A stretch of DNA of 64,000 nucleotides from an uncultured Eubacteriales bacterium (GTDB lineage Bacteria > Bacillota > Clostridia > TANB77 > CAG-508), in contig CATKWX010000002.1 of assembly GCA_949840345.1 (NCBI GenBank), positions 62,001 through 126,000 on the forward strand, read 5' to 3'. The notes under the pieces are model-generated. The model saw nothing but the letters and a program-made list of their open reading frames with translations, was not told where the DNA came from and made no database searches. The position numbers and the translations under genes were made by a program. The stretch's first letter is position 1; every line of letters starts with the position of its first letter. Shown one piece after another: positions 25,827-34,736 of the stretch.

Positions 25827-27785
25827 ATGATAGAATTAAAAGAATATCAAAAAGAAGCAATTAAAATTGTAGAAGATAAATTTAATTTAGGGTTAAATAG
25901 AACGTGTATAATATGGCCAACAGGATTAGGAAAAACAATAGTGCCAATAGAGTTAATGAAAAATCATCCAAATCAAAGATTTCTAATAATAGCACCAAAG
26001 CATAGCATATTAAAACAAACAAGAGGATATATGGGAGAAGAAAAAGTATCTTCGGAAAATGCAATGTTTTATACATATAGTGGCTTATCTAAAATGAAGG
26101 AAGAAGTAATGAAAAAACTAAATCCAGACTATATAGTATTAGACGAAATGCATAGAGCTGGTGCTAAAGAATGGGGAAAGGGAGTAGATAGGCTATTAGA
26201 AACATATTCGGAAGCAAAGTTATTAGGATTAACAGCAACTCCAACGAGAATGGATGGAAAAAACGTAGCAGAAGAAAAGTTTAATGGAGACATAGCACAT
26301 CAAATAACATTAGAAGAAGCTATAGCAAGAGGCTTATTAAAAATGCCAAAATCATATATAAATGCAATATATTCGCTAAATGGAGAAATTGGAGATATAG
26401 AAAAATCAATAGAAAAAATACAAGATAAAGAAGAAAGAGACAATTTAACACAGAAACTAGAAAAAGTAAAAAGAAAATTAGAAGAATCAAAAGGACTAGG
26501 CGAAATACTTTCAGAAAGAATGAGCAACAAAAAAGGAAAATACATAATATTTTGCAAAGACATAGAGCATATGCACAAAATGCAAGAAAAATCAGAAGAG
26601 TGGTTTAAAGGAGTAAATGAAACCATAGAAACCTATAGTATTTCAATAGAAAAAACTCCATTACAAAATTCAAGAGAATTAAGGCATTTTAAAGAAAATA
26701 ATAATGAAAGCTTAAAATTACTGTATTCAGTAGAAATGTTCAACGAAGGGTTACACATAGAAAACGATGGAATAATAATGTTAAGACCAACAGCATCGTG
26801 GATAATATATTTACAACAATTAGGAAGAACATTAGGAATACAAGAAAGTGGAGAAGTATTTGATATAGTAAATAACTCTAGAAGCAGTAAAGACATATAT
26901 CAATTTTATGAAGCAGTAAAAAGAATACAAAAAAGGGAGAAAGTAGAAGGGGTAAATATAGACTTTACAATATATGATGAAATAAGAGAAATAAGTGAAT
27001 TGCTAGAAGAAATAACTGCATCAATACATAGAAATAAATTTTCTTTTGAGGAAAAGATAGAATATTTAAAAGAATTAAAAGAGAAAGGAAAAAAAGTATC
27101 AGAAACGAAAAAAAGGGACAAAGCAGAAGATAAAACTCCAATAGGCGAATGGGTAAGCCAATGGAGAAAAGACTATAAGAAAGGCAAGTTAACTGAAGAA
27201 GAAATAAAGAAAATAGCAGAATTAGGAATAGACTTAGAAGTGCAAAGGAGACAAACAAGCATTGCAGAAAAAATAAAATATTTTGAGAAATTAAAAGAGA
27301 AAGAAGAAGACTTATCAAAAATAAAAGAAAGAGATAAAACAGAAGATGGAACTCCAATAGGTGAATGGATAAAAAATTTGAGAAAAGACTATAAGAAAGG
27401 CAAGTTAACTGAAGAAGAAATAAAGCAAATAACAGAATTAGGAATAGTTTTAGAGCCACAAAAAGGAAAGAGACTTAGTAATTCAGAAAAAATAGAATAT
27501 TTAGAAGTATTAAAAGAGCAAGGAGAAGAATCATTAGAGATAGAACAAGTATACAAGATAAAAAGTGTAAAGAAAATACGAGAATGGGTAAGCCAATGGA
27601 GAGCAGCATATAGAAAAGGCAAATTAACTAAAGAGGAAATAAAGCAAATAACAGATTTAGGAATACAGTTATCGCTAAAAGATGAGGAGAAAGCAAAGAA
27701 TAGTGCTAAAATAAAGCTAGAAGAAGCAAAAAAATTATGTAAAAAGTATGAAGAACTTATTGGAGAAAATCAAAAATTTAAATAA
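25827..27785 (+). CDS. SF2 DEAD/DEAH-type helicase with three C-terminal helicase-associated repeats
   Basis: A 652-residue protein. The N-terminal ATPase shows WPTGLGKT (Walker A), LDEMHRAG (motif II written DEMH) and LGLTATPTRMDG (motif III). The second RecA domain shows LYSVEMFNEGLHI and LQQLGRTLG (motif VI region). From about residue 435, three tandem units follow, each with IGEWV-QWR-DYKKGKLTEEEI--I-ELGI, matching helicase-associated (HA) domains. Such proteins are often encoded on mobile or accessory DNA; the target is unknown. Followed 20 nt later by a small charged protein. Confidence 0.85.
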   Translation: MIELKEYQKEAIKIVEDKFNLGLNRTCIIWPTGLGKTIVPIELMKNHPNQRFLIIAPKHSILKQTRGYMGEEKVSSENAMFYTYSGLSKMKEEVMKKLNPDYIVLDEMHRAGAKEWGKGVDRLLETYSEAKLLGLTATPTRMDGKNVAEEKFNGDIAHQITLEEAIARGLLKMPKSYINAIYSLNGEIGDIEKSIEKIQDKEERDNLTQKLEKVKRKLEESKGLGEILSERMSNKKGKYIIFCKDIEHMHKMQEKSEEWFKGVNETIETYSISIEKTPLQNSRELRHFKENNNESLKLLYSVEMFNEGLHIENDGIIMLRPTASWIIYLQQLGRTLGIQESGEVFDIVNNSRSSKDIYQFYEAVKRIQKREKVEGVNIDFTIYDEIREISELLEEITASIHRNKFSFEEKIEYLKELKEKGKKVSETKKRDKAEDKTPIGEWVSQWRKDYKKGKLTEEEIKKIAELGIDLEVQRRQTSIAEKIKYFEKLKEKEEDLSKIKERDKTEDGTPIGEWIKNLRKDYKKGKLTEEEIKQITELGIVLEPQKGKRLSNSEKIEYLEVLKEQGEESLEIEQVYKIKSVKKIREWVSQWRAAYRKGKLTKEEIKQITDLGIQLSLKDEEKAKNSAKIKLEEAKKLCKKYEELIGENQKFK

Positions 27786-27805
27786 TAAAAACAAAGGAGA
27801 AGATT

Positions 27806-28165
27806 ATGAAAGAAACTGGGTTAATTGAAAAGAAAAATACTATATTTTCTAAAATTAAAAATTTCATTTCAAATTTATTTAATAAAAAAGAAAAAGAAGA
27901 GGAAAAGGAAGAATATAAATTTAATAACGACAATGATTTTAAGCAAAGAATAATAGTAGAAGAAGATAAGGAAAAAACAAGATTATTAAATTTACAGCAA
28001 GAATTTGAAAATGGGAATATTCAAGAAGAAGATATTGATGAAGCAGATGTAGAAAAACTTCATAAATTATATGATGAGCAAATAGAAGAAATAAATAAGC
28101 AAACTGAAATGTATAAAGAAAAAATATTAAAAATTAAAGAAAAATTAAATAAATCTGCAAATTAA
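27806..28165 (+). CDS. Small charged coiled-coil protein in the helicase operon
   Basis: A 119-residue Lys/Glu-rich protein with an amphipathic segment near residues 12-30 (IFSKIKNFISNLFNKKEKEE) and a predicted coiled coil after 60. ATG 27806 has AAAGGAGA upstream and lies 20 nt after the helicase stop, so the two are probably co-transcribed. No family recognised. Confidence 0.6.
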   Translation: MKETGLIEKKNTIFSKIKNFISNLFNKKEKEEEKEEYKFNNDNDFKQRIIVEEDKEKTRLLNLQQEFENGNIQEEDIDEADVEKLHKLYDEQIEEINKQTEMYKEKILKIKEKLNKSAN

Positions 28166-28177
28166 TTTTATGAAATA

Positions 28178-28205
28178 TTGACTTTTTGTAAAATGGCATT
28201 ATAAT
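28178..28205 (+). promoter_or_regulatory. Promoter of second par-like toxin mRNA
   Basis: TTGACT (28178-28183), 16-nt spacer, TATAAT (28200-28205). Confidence 0.75.
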
Positions 28206-28254
28206 AAATATATCCTTTTCTGAAAGGAAATTTTTGGGAAAGGAGGTGAACACG

Positions 28255-28345
28255 TTGAGTTCATTTGATTTAATTGGCGATTAATTATTTTATTATTATT
28301 TAATAATAGTAAAAATGACGAAAACCAAAATTCTCAAGATTAGTA
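28255..28345 (+). pseudogene. Fst-like toxin ORF, apparently broken by a 1-nt deletion
   Basis: AAAGGAGGTGAACACG precedes TTG 28255, the SD and spacer typical of small holin-like toxins. The zero frame reads MSSFDLIGD and stops. Moving -1 at GGC-GAT continues RLIILLLLFNNSKNDENQNS to a TAG, giving the expected hydrophobic core and polar tail. I infer loss of one base in a toxin of about 30 residues. The alternative is a real 9-residue peptide. Confidence 0.45.
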
Positions 28346-28356
28346 GAAACTAATCA

Positions 28357-28386
28357 AAGGCAGTCTGATCAACTGCCTTTTTTGTT
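28357..28386 (+). terminator. Terminator of toxin mRNA
   Basis: AAAGGCAGT-CTGATC-AACTGCCTTTTTT. Confidence 0.85.
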
Positions 28387-28393
28387 GCAAAAA

Positions 28394-28450
28394 AAAGAGA
28401 TATGTGGTCAACATATCTCTGTGAACATTTAAGCCATTTGATTTATTCTC
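28394..28450 (-). ncRNA. Second par-like antitoxin RNA
   Basis: Minus-strand promoter TTGACA / 17 nt / TATACT near 28495-28465; terminator AGAGATATG-TTGACCA-CATATCTCT then T run (28420-28390). The RNA includes the complement of GTGAAC and CATTTGATTTA (28421-28445), words that also occur at the toxin SD/start region (28249-28275). Confidence 0.55.
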
Positions 28451-28579
28451 TTGCTTAAGCTAAATATAGTATACTATATCTAGTATTATATGTCAAATAT
28501 TTTTCAAAAATTCATTTTTTGTGTAATTAAAATAAACGAAAGAAGAAGAGTTGTAAAATCTTCCAAAATGATATATAAT

Positions 28580-28618
28580 AAATAATACTGTGTATAATTA
28601 TAATACAGTATTATTTTT
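28580..28618. promoter_or_regulatory. Hairpin before mfd
   Basis: AATAATACTGT pairs with ACAGTATTATT followed by TTTTA, 22 nt before mfd. Terminator, attenuator or operator. Confidence 0.45.
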
Positions 28619-28640
28619 ATATATATGAAAGGTAGATTAA

Positions 28641-31600
28641 ATGGAGGAGCCACTATTAAAAACTTTACCAAACTTCAAGAAATTTAAAAGCTATATAAAT
28701 GATGTGAAAAACAACCTTACACCTATCATGTTATCAGGACTAACTGATTCAGGAAAGGTGCATTTTGCGTATGCAACAAAGTTTTATGCTGAAAAGCCTA
28801 TTTGTATTATTACATACAATGAAATGCAGGCAAAAAAGATAATAAAAGATTTAAAATTATATGAAGAAAATGTATATTATTTTCCAAAAAGAGAAGTGTT
28901 AAACTTCGATTATTTAGCAGAAAGTAAGGAAAATATATATAATAGAATAGATTGTTTAAATAACATATATAATAAAAATGCAAAGGTAATAGTTACAACA
29001 ATAGAGGCAGTAGAACAACCAATTATTCCAAAAGCCACATTATATAAAAACATATTAAATTTAAAAGTATCAGACACATATAATTTAAATGAATTAAAAG
29101 AAAAATTAATGTATTTAGGATATGAAAGATACGATTTAGTAGAAAGCAAAGGACAATTTAGTGTAAGAGGCGGAATTGTAGATATTGCAGTATCAGAAAA
29201 AATTGGAATAAGAGTAGAGTTTTGGGGTGATGAAATAGATTCGATAAGAACTTTTGATATACGAAATCAAAGGTCAATAGATATGCTTAAAAATGCTACA
29301 ATATATCCATCTTGCGAATTTGTTTTAGAAAATGGACTAGATGAAGTAATAAACAATATAATAGAAAATAAAGATAAAAATAAAATAGAGTATTTAGAAG
29401 AGGATATAGAGCTTATAAAATCTGGAGATTATATAAGTAAGGTTAATAAGTATTTTAACGACTTCTATTCTAAATATGAAGGCATAATAGACTATTTAGG
29501 AGAAGATTATATAGTATTTTTAGACGAAGCGGGAAAAATAAAAGCAAGGTCTGAAAATATAGAAAAAGACACAAATAGCACAATACAAAACTTAATAGAA
29601 AAACAAAAATATGTACCACAAGCACTTTTAACTTATGGTAATTATATAGAATTTATAGATTCAATAAGGAAAAAACAAGTAATATACTTAGAAAAACAAG
29701 ATATTGGATTTGTAGATAAACAAAGTATGCATGCAAAAAGAAACGGATATAGCTTTAGCTATAGGGAGGTCAACTTTTTTCGCAGTTCAATGGATTTATT
29801 GCTTGAGGAATTACAAGAAGCAACAAAGAAAACAGTAATAATATTAGCAGGAAATGAAAGCAATGTCGAAACAGTAGTAAATCTATTAAACGAAAAAAAC
29901 ATAAACGCAACAACAGATCCACAAAAGTTTGTAGGGAACGGCGCCCTCGCCGTTCCGCAAATAAACGATAATTCAGTACTGGTCCTTCCGGGTTCAATAT
30001 CTAATGGGTTTGAATGTTATGATTTTAATTTAATGGTTATAACAGTAGAAGAAATCTTTTCAAAACAAAAACCTAAAAGGGTAACAAATACTGCCTTTAA
30101 ACAAGGGGAAACTGTAGTATTTGCAGATTTAAAAGTGGGAGACTATATTGTACATAAAACAAGTGGTATAGGACAATTTATTGGAGTAAATACTATAAAA
30201 GCAGATGGAATAACAAAAGACTATATAAAACTAAGATATAAAGATGATGACATACTTTATGTTCCAACAAATAGTTTAGATAATGTTAGAAAATATATTG
30301 GCTCAAATGATGGAGCACCGAAACTTAATAGACTTGGAAGTAAAGAGTGGGAAACAACAAAGGCAAAGGTAAAATCTAATTTAAGAGAAGTTGCAAGAGA
30401 GCTAATTGAACTATATGCTAAAAGACAAAAGTCAATAGGATATGCGTTTTCTCCAGATACTCCTTGGCAAAAGCAATTCGAAGACAATTTTCCATATACT
30501 GAAACTGCTGACCAATTAAGATGTATTGAAGAAGTAAAAAAAGATATGGAACAGTCTAAAACAATGGATAGGCTTTTATGTGGAGATGTTGGATATGGAA
30601 AAACAGAGGTGGCAATAAGAGCTGCGTTTAAAGCTTGTATGGACCAAAAACAAGTTGCATATTTAGTTCCAACAACAATACTTGCAAATCAGCAATATGA
30701 ATCTTTTAAAGATAGAATGAAGGACTTTCCAATTAGAGTTGAATTATTGAATAGATTTAGAACAAAGAAACAACAAGAAGCAATTATTAAAAAACTAAAA
30801 TTAGGTGAAATTGATGTTATAATTGGAACTCATAGATTATTAAGTAAAGATGTAGAGTTTAAAGATTTAGGTTTATTAATTATAGATGAGGAGCATAGGT
30901 TTGGAGTAAAAGATAAAGAGAAAATAAAACAGCTAAAAACAAATGTAGATGTATTAACAATGACAGCAACACCAATTCCTAGAACTCTACATATGTCTAT
31001 AGTTGGAATAAGAGATATGTCTGTTATATACGAGCCACCGCAAAATAGAATACCAGTACAAACTTATGTATTAGAATATGATGAAGAAGTGATAAGAGAA
31101 GCAATAACAAAGGAATTAGAAAGAGATGGGCAAGTATTTTATTTATACAACAATGTAGAAAATATAGATAAGAAGGCAAACGAAATAGCGGAGCTTGTGC
31201 CAGAAGCAAAAGTTGGTTTTGCTCATGGTCAAATGACAGGAAAAGAATTAGAAGAAATAATGTTAGACTTTATAGAAAAAAGGATAAATGTAATTGTTTG
31301 TACAACAATACTAGAATCTGGAATAGACATACCAAATGCAAACACAATAATAGTAGAAAATGCAGATAGATTAGGTTTAGCGCAGTTGTATCAAATAAGA
31401 GGAAGAGTTGGAAGAAGCGATAAACAAGCATATGCATATGTAATGTATAAAAGAGATAAATTATTATCAGAAATAGCAGATAAAAGATTAAGAGCAATAA
31501 AGGAATTTACAGAATTTGGTTCAGGTTTTAAAATAGCTTTAAGAGATTTAGAGATAAGAGGAGCAGGAAGCTTACTTGGAGAATATCAACACGGACATAT

Positions 31601-32111
31601 GGAGCAAGTAGGATATGATATGTATTGTAAACTATTAGATGAGGTTGTAAAAGAAATAACAGGAGAGCAAGTAGAAGTTGAAATTGATGTTCAAATAGAT
31701 ATAAATGTATCAAGTTACATACCAGATGAATTTATAGAAAATGGTGCTCAAAAAATAGAAGTATATCAAAATATAGCATTATGTAAGACAAAAGAGGACA
31801 TACTAAATGTAACAGACGAAATTATAGATAGATTCGGAAAAATGCCAAAAGAAGTAGAGAACCTATTAAAAATAAGCGAAATAAAGCAAAAGTGTAGAGA
31901 AAAGGGAATATCAAAATTAACACAAAGAAATCAAAGTATAGTAATAGAGTTTGTACCAGAATTATTTGATTATACAATGGTAGATAAGCTAATACAAAAG
32001 TACAAAAATAGAATAAAGTTTTCCCCAGCACAAAGACCATATGTAACATATAAATTGCAAGATACAAGCAAGGTAATAGGAGAGCTTGAAGAATTTCTAA
32101 AAATGCTGTGA
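28641..32111 (+). CDS. mfd: Transcription-repair coupling factor Mfd carrying an in-frame repeat
   Basis: A 1156-residue protein that removes stalled RNA polymerase and recruits UvrA. UvrB-like N-terminal region (SRGGIVDI-type stretch SVRGGIVDIAVSEKIGIRVE), CarD-like RNAP-binding domain (DLKVGDYIVHKTSGIGQFIG, about residue 500), translocase with Walker A GDVGYGKTEVA and motif II IIDEEHRFGV, and TRCF C-terminal domain. At about residue 431 the codons for VGNGALAVPQ are exactly a GTAGGG repeat (29930-29957), read in frame with no stop. The insertion falls in a variable region before the CarD-like domain. Confidence 0.95.
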   Translation: MEEPLLKTLPNFKKFKSYINDVKNNLTPIMLSGLTDSGKVHFAYATKFYAEKPICIITYNEMQAKKIIKDLKLYEENVYYFPKREVLNFDYLAESKENIYNRIDCLNNIYNKNAKVIVTTIEAVEQPIIPKATLYKNILNLKVSDTYNLNELKEKLMYLGYERYDLVESKGQFSVRGGIVDIAVSEKIGIRVEFWGDEIDSIRTFDIRNQRSIDMLKNATIYPSCEFVLENGLDEVINNIIENKDKNKIEYLEEDIELIKSGDYISKVNKYFNDFYSKYEGIIDYLGEDYIVFLDEAGKIKARSENIEKDTNSTIQNLIEKQKYVPQALLTYGNYIEFIDSIRKKQVIYLEKQDIGFVDKQSMHAKRNGYSFSYREVNFFRSSMDLLLEELQEATKKTVIILAGNESNVETVVNLLNEKNINATTDPQKFVGNGALAVPQINDNSVLVLPGSISNGFECYDFNLMVITVEEIFSKQKPKRVTNTAFKQGETVVFADLKVGDYIVHKTSGIGQFIGVNTIKADGITKDYIKLRYKDDDILYVPTNSLDNVRKYIGSNDGAPKLNRLGSKEWETTKAKVKSNLREVARELIELYAKRQKSIGYAFSPDTPWQKQFEDNFPYTETADQLRCIEEVKKDMEQSKTMDRLLCGDVGYGKTEVAIRAAFKACMDQKQVAYLVPTTILANQQYESFKDRMKDFPIRVELLNRFRTKKQQEAIIKKLKLGEIDVIIGTHRLLSKDVEFKDLGLLIIDEEHRFGVKDKEKIKQLKTNVDVLTMTATPIPRTLHMSIVGIRDMSVIYEPPQNRIPVQTYVLEYDEEVIREAITKELERDGQVFYLYNNVENIDKKANEIAELVPEAKVGFAHGQMTGKELEEIMLDFIEKRINVIVCTTILESGIDIPNANTIIVENADRLGLAQLYQIRGRVGRSDKQAYAYVMYKRDKLLSEIADKRLRAIKEFTEFGSGFKIALRDLEIRGAGSLLGEYQHGHMEQVGYDMYCKLLDEVVKEITGEQVEVEIDVQIDINVSSYIPDEFIENGAQKIEVYQNIALCKTKEDILNVTDEIIDRFGKMPKEVENLLKISEIKQKCREKGISKLTQRNQSIVIEFVPELFDYTMVDKLIQKYKNRIKFSPAQRPYVTYKLQDTSKVIGELEEFLKML
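29930..29957. repeat. GTAGGG-family repeat inside mfd
   Basis: TGTAGGGAACGGCG-CCCT-CGCCGTTCCG, same core as the intergenic copy 21190-21217. Confidence 0.9.
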
Positions 32112-32159
32112 ATTACATTTTTTATATGAAATTTGTTAAAATAAATTCATTGCAAATAT

Positions 32160-32203
32160 TGTAGGGAACGACGCCCCAGTCGTTCCACCTTCGAAGAAAT
32201 ACC
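32160..32203. repeat. GTAGGG-family repeat
   Basis: GTAGGGAACGACGCCCCAGTCGTTCC plus tail CTTCGAAGAAATACC. Confidence 0.8.
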
Positions 32204-32215
32204 CTAACAAAATTT

Positions 32216-32290
32216 AATGAATAATGAATAGTGAATAATACAAAATTTGCCATAGGCAAATTTTGATGTAGGGGCGATTTTAATCGCCCG
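32216..32290. repeat. Composite AGTGAATAAT / GTAGGGGCGATT repeat
   Basis: AATGAATAATGAATAGTGAA, AAATTTGCCATAGGCAAATTT hairpin, then GTAGGGGCGATTTTAATCGCCCG directly before the rRNA methylase RBS. The CATAGGCAAATTTTGAT word recurs at 52520. Confidence 0.75.
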
Positions 32291-32310
32291 CAAAAGAAAG
32301 GAAAAAAACA

Positions 32311-33102
32311 ATGCAAGTAATAACCAGTAAAGATAATGAAATAATAAAAAGCATAAAAAAATTAAAAGACAAAAAATTTAGAGAACAAGAACACAAATAT
32401 ATAATAGAAGGAATAAAACTAATAGAAGAAGCAGTAAAAGAATCAGCAAAAATCAACACAGTAGTTGTATGTGAGGACTGTGTGAAAAACGAAGAAATAG
32501 ATTCAAAACTATTATATGAAGTTGCTAAATATAATTGCATATATGTAAGTGAAAGAATATTTTCATTATTAACAGACGTAAAGAACCCACAAGGAATACT
32601 TGCAGTAATTGAAAAGGAAGCACAAAGTGAATTAATAGATTACAATGAAGATTTAATAGTAGTGCTAGATAAAGTACAAGACCCGGGAAATTTAGGAACA
32701 ATTTTAAGAACAGTAGATAGTATTGGTTTAAAGCAAATAATAGTAGCAGAAGGCTCAGGAGATATATTTAACCCAAAGGTAGTTCGCTCGACTATGGGTG
32801 CAATTTTTAGAGTAAAAGTAAAAATAAGCCAAGACATACAAAAAACAATTGCAGAAATAAAAAAACATAAATTTAAAGTAATATCAACTTCGCTTGCAAC
32901 AGATAAAAGCATATATGATTTAAAATATGAAAAGTCTGCAATAATAATTGGAAACGAAGCAAACGGCGTATCAAAAGAATTGCAAGATGCATCAGATGAA
33001 TTAGTAAAAATACCAATGCTTGGTAATACCGAAAGCCTAAACGCATCAGTAGCAACAGGCATAGTGCTATATGAATATGTAAGACAAAAATTAGGGAAAT
33101 AG
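32311..33102 (+). CDS. TrmH/SpoU-family RNA 2'-O-methyltransferase
   Basis: A 263-residue enzyme using SAM to methylate rRNA or tRNA ribose. N-terminal substrate-binding domain (about 1-95); SPOUT knot with VVLDKVQDPGNLGTILRTVD (motif 1), IIIGNEANGVSKEL (motif 2) and IPMLGNTESLNASVATGIVL (motif 3). GAAAGGA precedes the ATG. The exact target cannot be read from the sequence. Confidence 0.93.
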   Translation: MQVITSKDNEIIKSIKKLKDKKFREQEHKYIIEGIKLIEEAVKESAKINTVVVCEDCVKNEEIDSKLLYEVAKYNCIYVSERIFSLLTDVKNPQGILAVIEKEAQSELIDYNEDLIVVLDKVQDPGNLGTILRTVDSIGLKQIIVAEGSGDIFNPKVVRSTMGAIFRVKVKISQDIQKTIAEIKKHKFKVISTSLATDKSIYDLKYEKSAIIIGNEANGVSKELQDASDELVKIPMLGNTESLNASVATGIVLYEYVRQKLGK

Positions 33103-33123
33103 AAATATATGGAGATATTTATT

Positions 33124-33228
33124 ATGGAAGAAGATATAAGCCAAAAAATGATAAAGAAAATACTTGAAGGAAAAAATACACCAATAGAAGAATGTTTAAC
33201 GGAAGAAGACCAAAAGAAAGAAAAATAA
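33124..33228 (+). CDS. 34-residue small protein
   Basis: MEEDISQKMIKKILEGKNTP, then IEECLTEEDQKKEK. GGAGAT lies upstream of ATG 33124. Located 20 nt after the methylase and before a strong terminator, so probably co-transcribed. Function unknown. Confidence 0.5.
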   Translation: MEEDISQKMIKKILEGKNTPIEECLTEEDQKKEK

Positions 33229-33236
33229 GCGTTTCG

Positions 33237-33266
33237 ACCTTGACACACAGTGTGTGTCAAGGCTTT
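33237..33266 (+). terminator. Rho-independent terminator
   Basis: CCTTGACACACA/TGTGTGTCAAGG perfect palindrome followed by CTTTTC. Confidence 0.75.
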
Positions 33267-33363
33267 TCTCTGTGTTAAAATGTGCCGTTACCATTGACAC
33301 AGAGAATTCAAATAAAAGTAATGAATAATATCACAGATTTAAGCAAACACTAATATAATAGTA

Positions 33364-33392
33364 TTGACAATGTAATGACAGAGTGATATCAT
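33364..33392 (+). promoter_or_regulatory. Promoter of relBE
   Basis: TTGACA (33364-33369), 17-nt spacer, TATCAT (33387-33392). Confidence 0.75.
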
Positions 33393-33418
33393 ATAAATAT
33401 AGTTTGGGGGTGTCGTAA

Positions 33419-33697
33419 ATGGCAAGAACAGATAATATTAATATAAGAGTAGAACCGAAATTAAAAAAAGAAGTTGAAAAAACATTAAATGATTTAGGTA
33501 TGAATATAACTGATGCAGTAACTGTATTTTTTAAGCAAATTATAATGACAGAGAGTATTCCATTTATAATAAAAAAACCGAGATTAAATGCTGAAACTAT
33601 AAAAGCAATAGAGGACGCAGAAAAAGGAATAAACTTAAGTAAAGGATATACAGATTTAGACGAAATGTGGGAAGATTTAGAGAAAGAGGATGAATAA
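33419..33697 (+). CDS. relB: RelB/DinJ-family antitoxin
   Basis: A 92-residue antitoxin. The N-terminal ribbon-helix-helix part (NINIRVEPKLKKEVEKTLND, LGMNITDAVTVFFKQI) binds operator DNA; the C-terminal part (SKGYTDLDEMWEDLEKE) wraps the toxin. GGGGGTG precedes ATG 33419. The stop overlaps the toxin start (TAATG), the usual tight TA coupling. Confidence 0.9.
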   Translation: MARTDNINIRVEPKLKKEVEKTLNDLGMNITDAVTVFFKQIIMTESIPFIIKKPRLNAETIKAIEDAEKGINLSKGYTDLDEMWEDLEKEDE

Positions 33698-33973
33698 TGC
33701 TAATAGTAAAATATAGTAATTTATTTAAAAAAGATTTAAAACTTATGCAAAAAAGAGGTCGTGATATAAATAAACTAAAAGAGGTTATAAAACTTTTAGC
33801 AAATAATGAAAAATTGCCAGACAAATACAGAGACCACTACTTAGCAAATAATTATAAACGGATATAGAGAATGCCATATAGAACCTAATTGGCTTTTGAT
33901 ATATTCTATTAATTCAAAAGAATTAATCTTAACAGCTTTTAGAACAGGTTCTCATTCTGATTTATTAGAATAA
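33697..33973 (+). CDS. RelE/YafQ-type toxin with a +1 shift at CGG
   Basis: An mRNA interferase partner of RelB, starting inside its stop codon. The zero frame gives 54 residues (to DHYLANNYK), then CGG-ATA-TAG, a stop two codons on. Skipping C33859 gives GGA and continues GYRECHIEPNWLLIYSINSK, ELILTAFRTGSHSDLLE to TAA 33973, the complete YafQ-family ending (Gly-Tyr-Arg--His motif, then the final strand). Full length is 91 residues. Without the shift the toxin lacks its catalytic C-terminal half and would be inert. Confidence 0.88.
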
Positions 33974-33975
33974 TT

Positions 33976-34078
33976 AGGTAGAGAGACGGAATGCATATAG
34001 GGGACGTAAAAAATGTGCATATGCAAATACGCACATTTTTTACGTCCCCTATGTGCACTCCGTCTCTATTGATACATC
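33976..34078. repeat. Palindrome with GGGGACGTAAAAAATGTGC core, copy 1
   Basis: Two arms of about 38 nt (AGAGACGGAATGCATATAGG... and complement) around a short loop. Same inner core as 61763-61857 but different outer arms. Lies between the convergent relE and TIGR03943-like genes and would also terminate transcription. Confidence 0.75.
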
Positions 34079-34082
34079 TTCT

Positions 34083-34623
34083 CTAAAACAACACAGCAGT
34101 TGGCACATAATTTTCATCTGGTGGGTACACATAAAATTCCTCTGGCTTTTCTACTTGCTTTAATTCACTTATCTCAATTATAGGAATTTCTCCGTGGTAA
34201 TCTCCTTTAGTTATAGTTCCTGTAATTTCTACCCAAGTTTTATCTGGTAAATTGGTTGCATCTTTGCAGTTGCATAAAAAGCCTACAACTAAAGTTTGCA
34301 TATCCGAACTAATTATCATATCCCTAGCGATAACAAATTGAGTATTTGTAAAATCTGATACTCTATAAACATATCCGAGTGCAACGAATTTTTTGACCAA
34401 CATATGTATCTAAATCGTCGTGAACAGTTTTTAATATATTTGTATAATTATTTGTTTCTACAACACACATATCAGGCTCTGGAATAGTATCTTTAACTTT
34501 TACAGTTTGTGTAAATATCTTATAAGCAGAAATACCAAAAAATATAATTACAATAATTGCAATAATAATAAACAACATCTTTATCAAATTATGCTTACTT
34601 AAATTAACATTACATATAAACAT
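34083..34623 (-). CDS. Membrane-anchored TIGR03943-like protein with a +1 shift at CGG
   Basis: From ATG 34623 (AGGGAGG upstream) the zero frame gives an N-terminal membrane helix (IKMLFIIIAIIVIIFFGISA) and stops after TRICL. The CGG is at 34377-34375 (ACT-CGG-ATA). Skipping C34377 yields KIRCT-G-YVYRVSDFTNTQF, then IARDMI, WVEITGTITKGDYHGEIPII and EKPEEFYVYP. This matches the C-terminal OB-like half of TIGR03943/DUF1980 proteins, in which T-G-(Y/F)-V is conserved. Total 179 residues. Function of the family is not established; it is often beside a permease. Confidence 0.82.
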
Positions 34624-34736
34624 TAAAAAGCCTCCCTAAAATAAAAATTCTTAATAAAGTGTATGTATAATAGTTGCAATATATGATAAATAGTGATATA
34701 TTAAACAAGTGAAAAATTGAAAGAGAGGTTATACAA

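Noticed and set aside
28286-28350. ATG frame MTKTKILKISRN as a separate peptide
   Set aside because: No ribosome binding site; it is the zero-frame tail of the broken toxin region.
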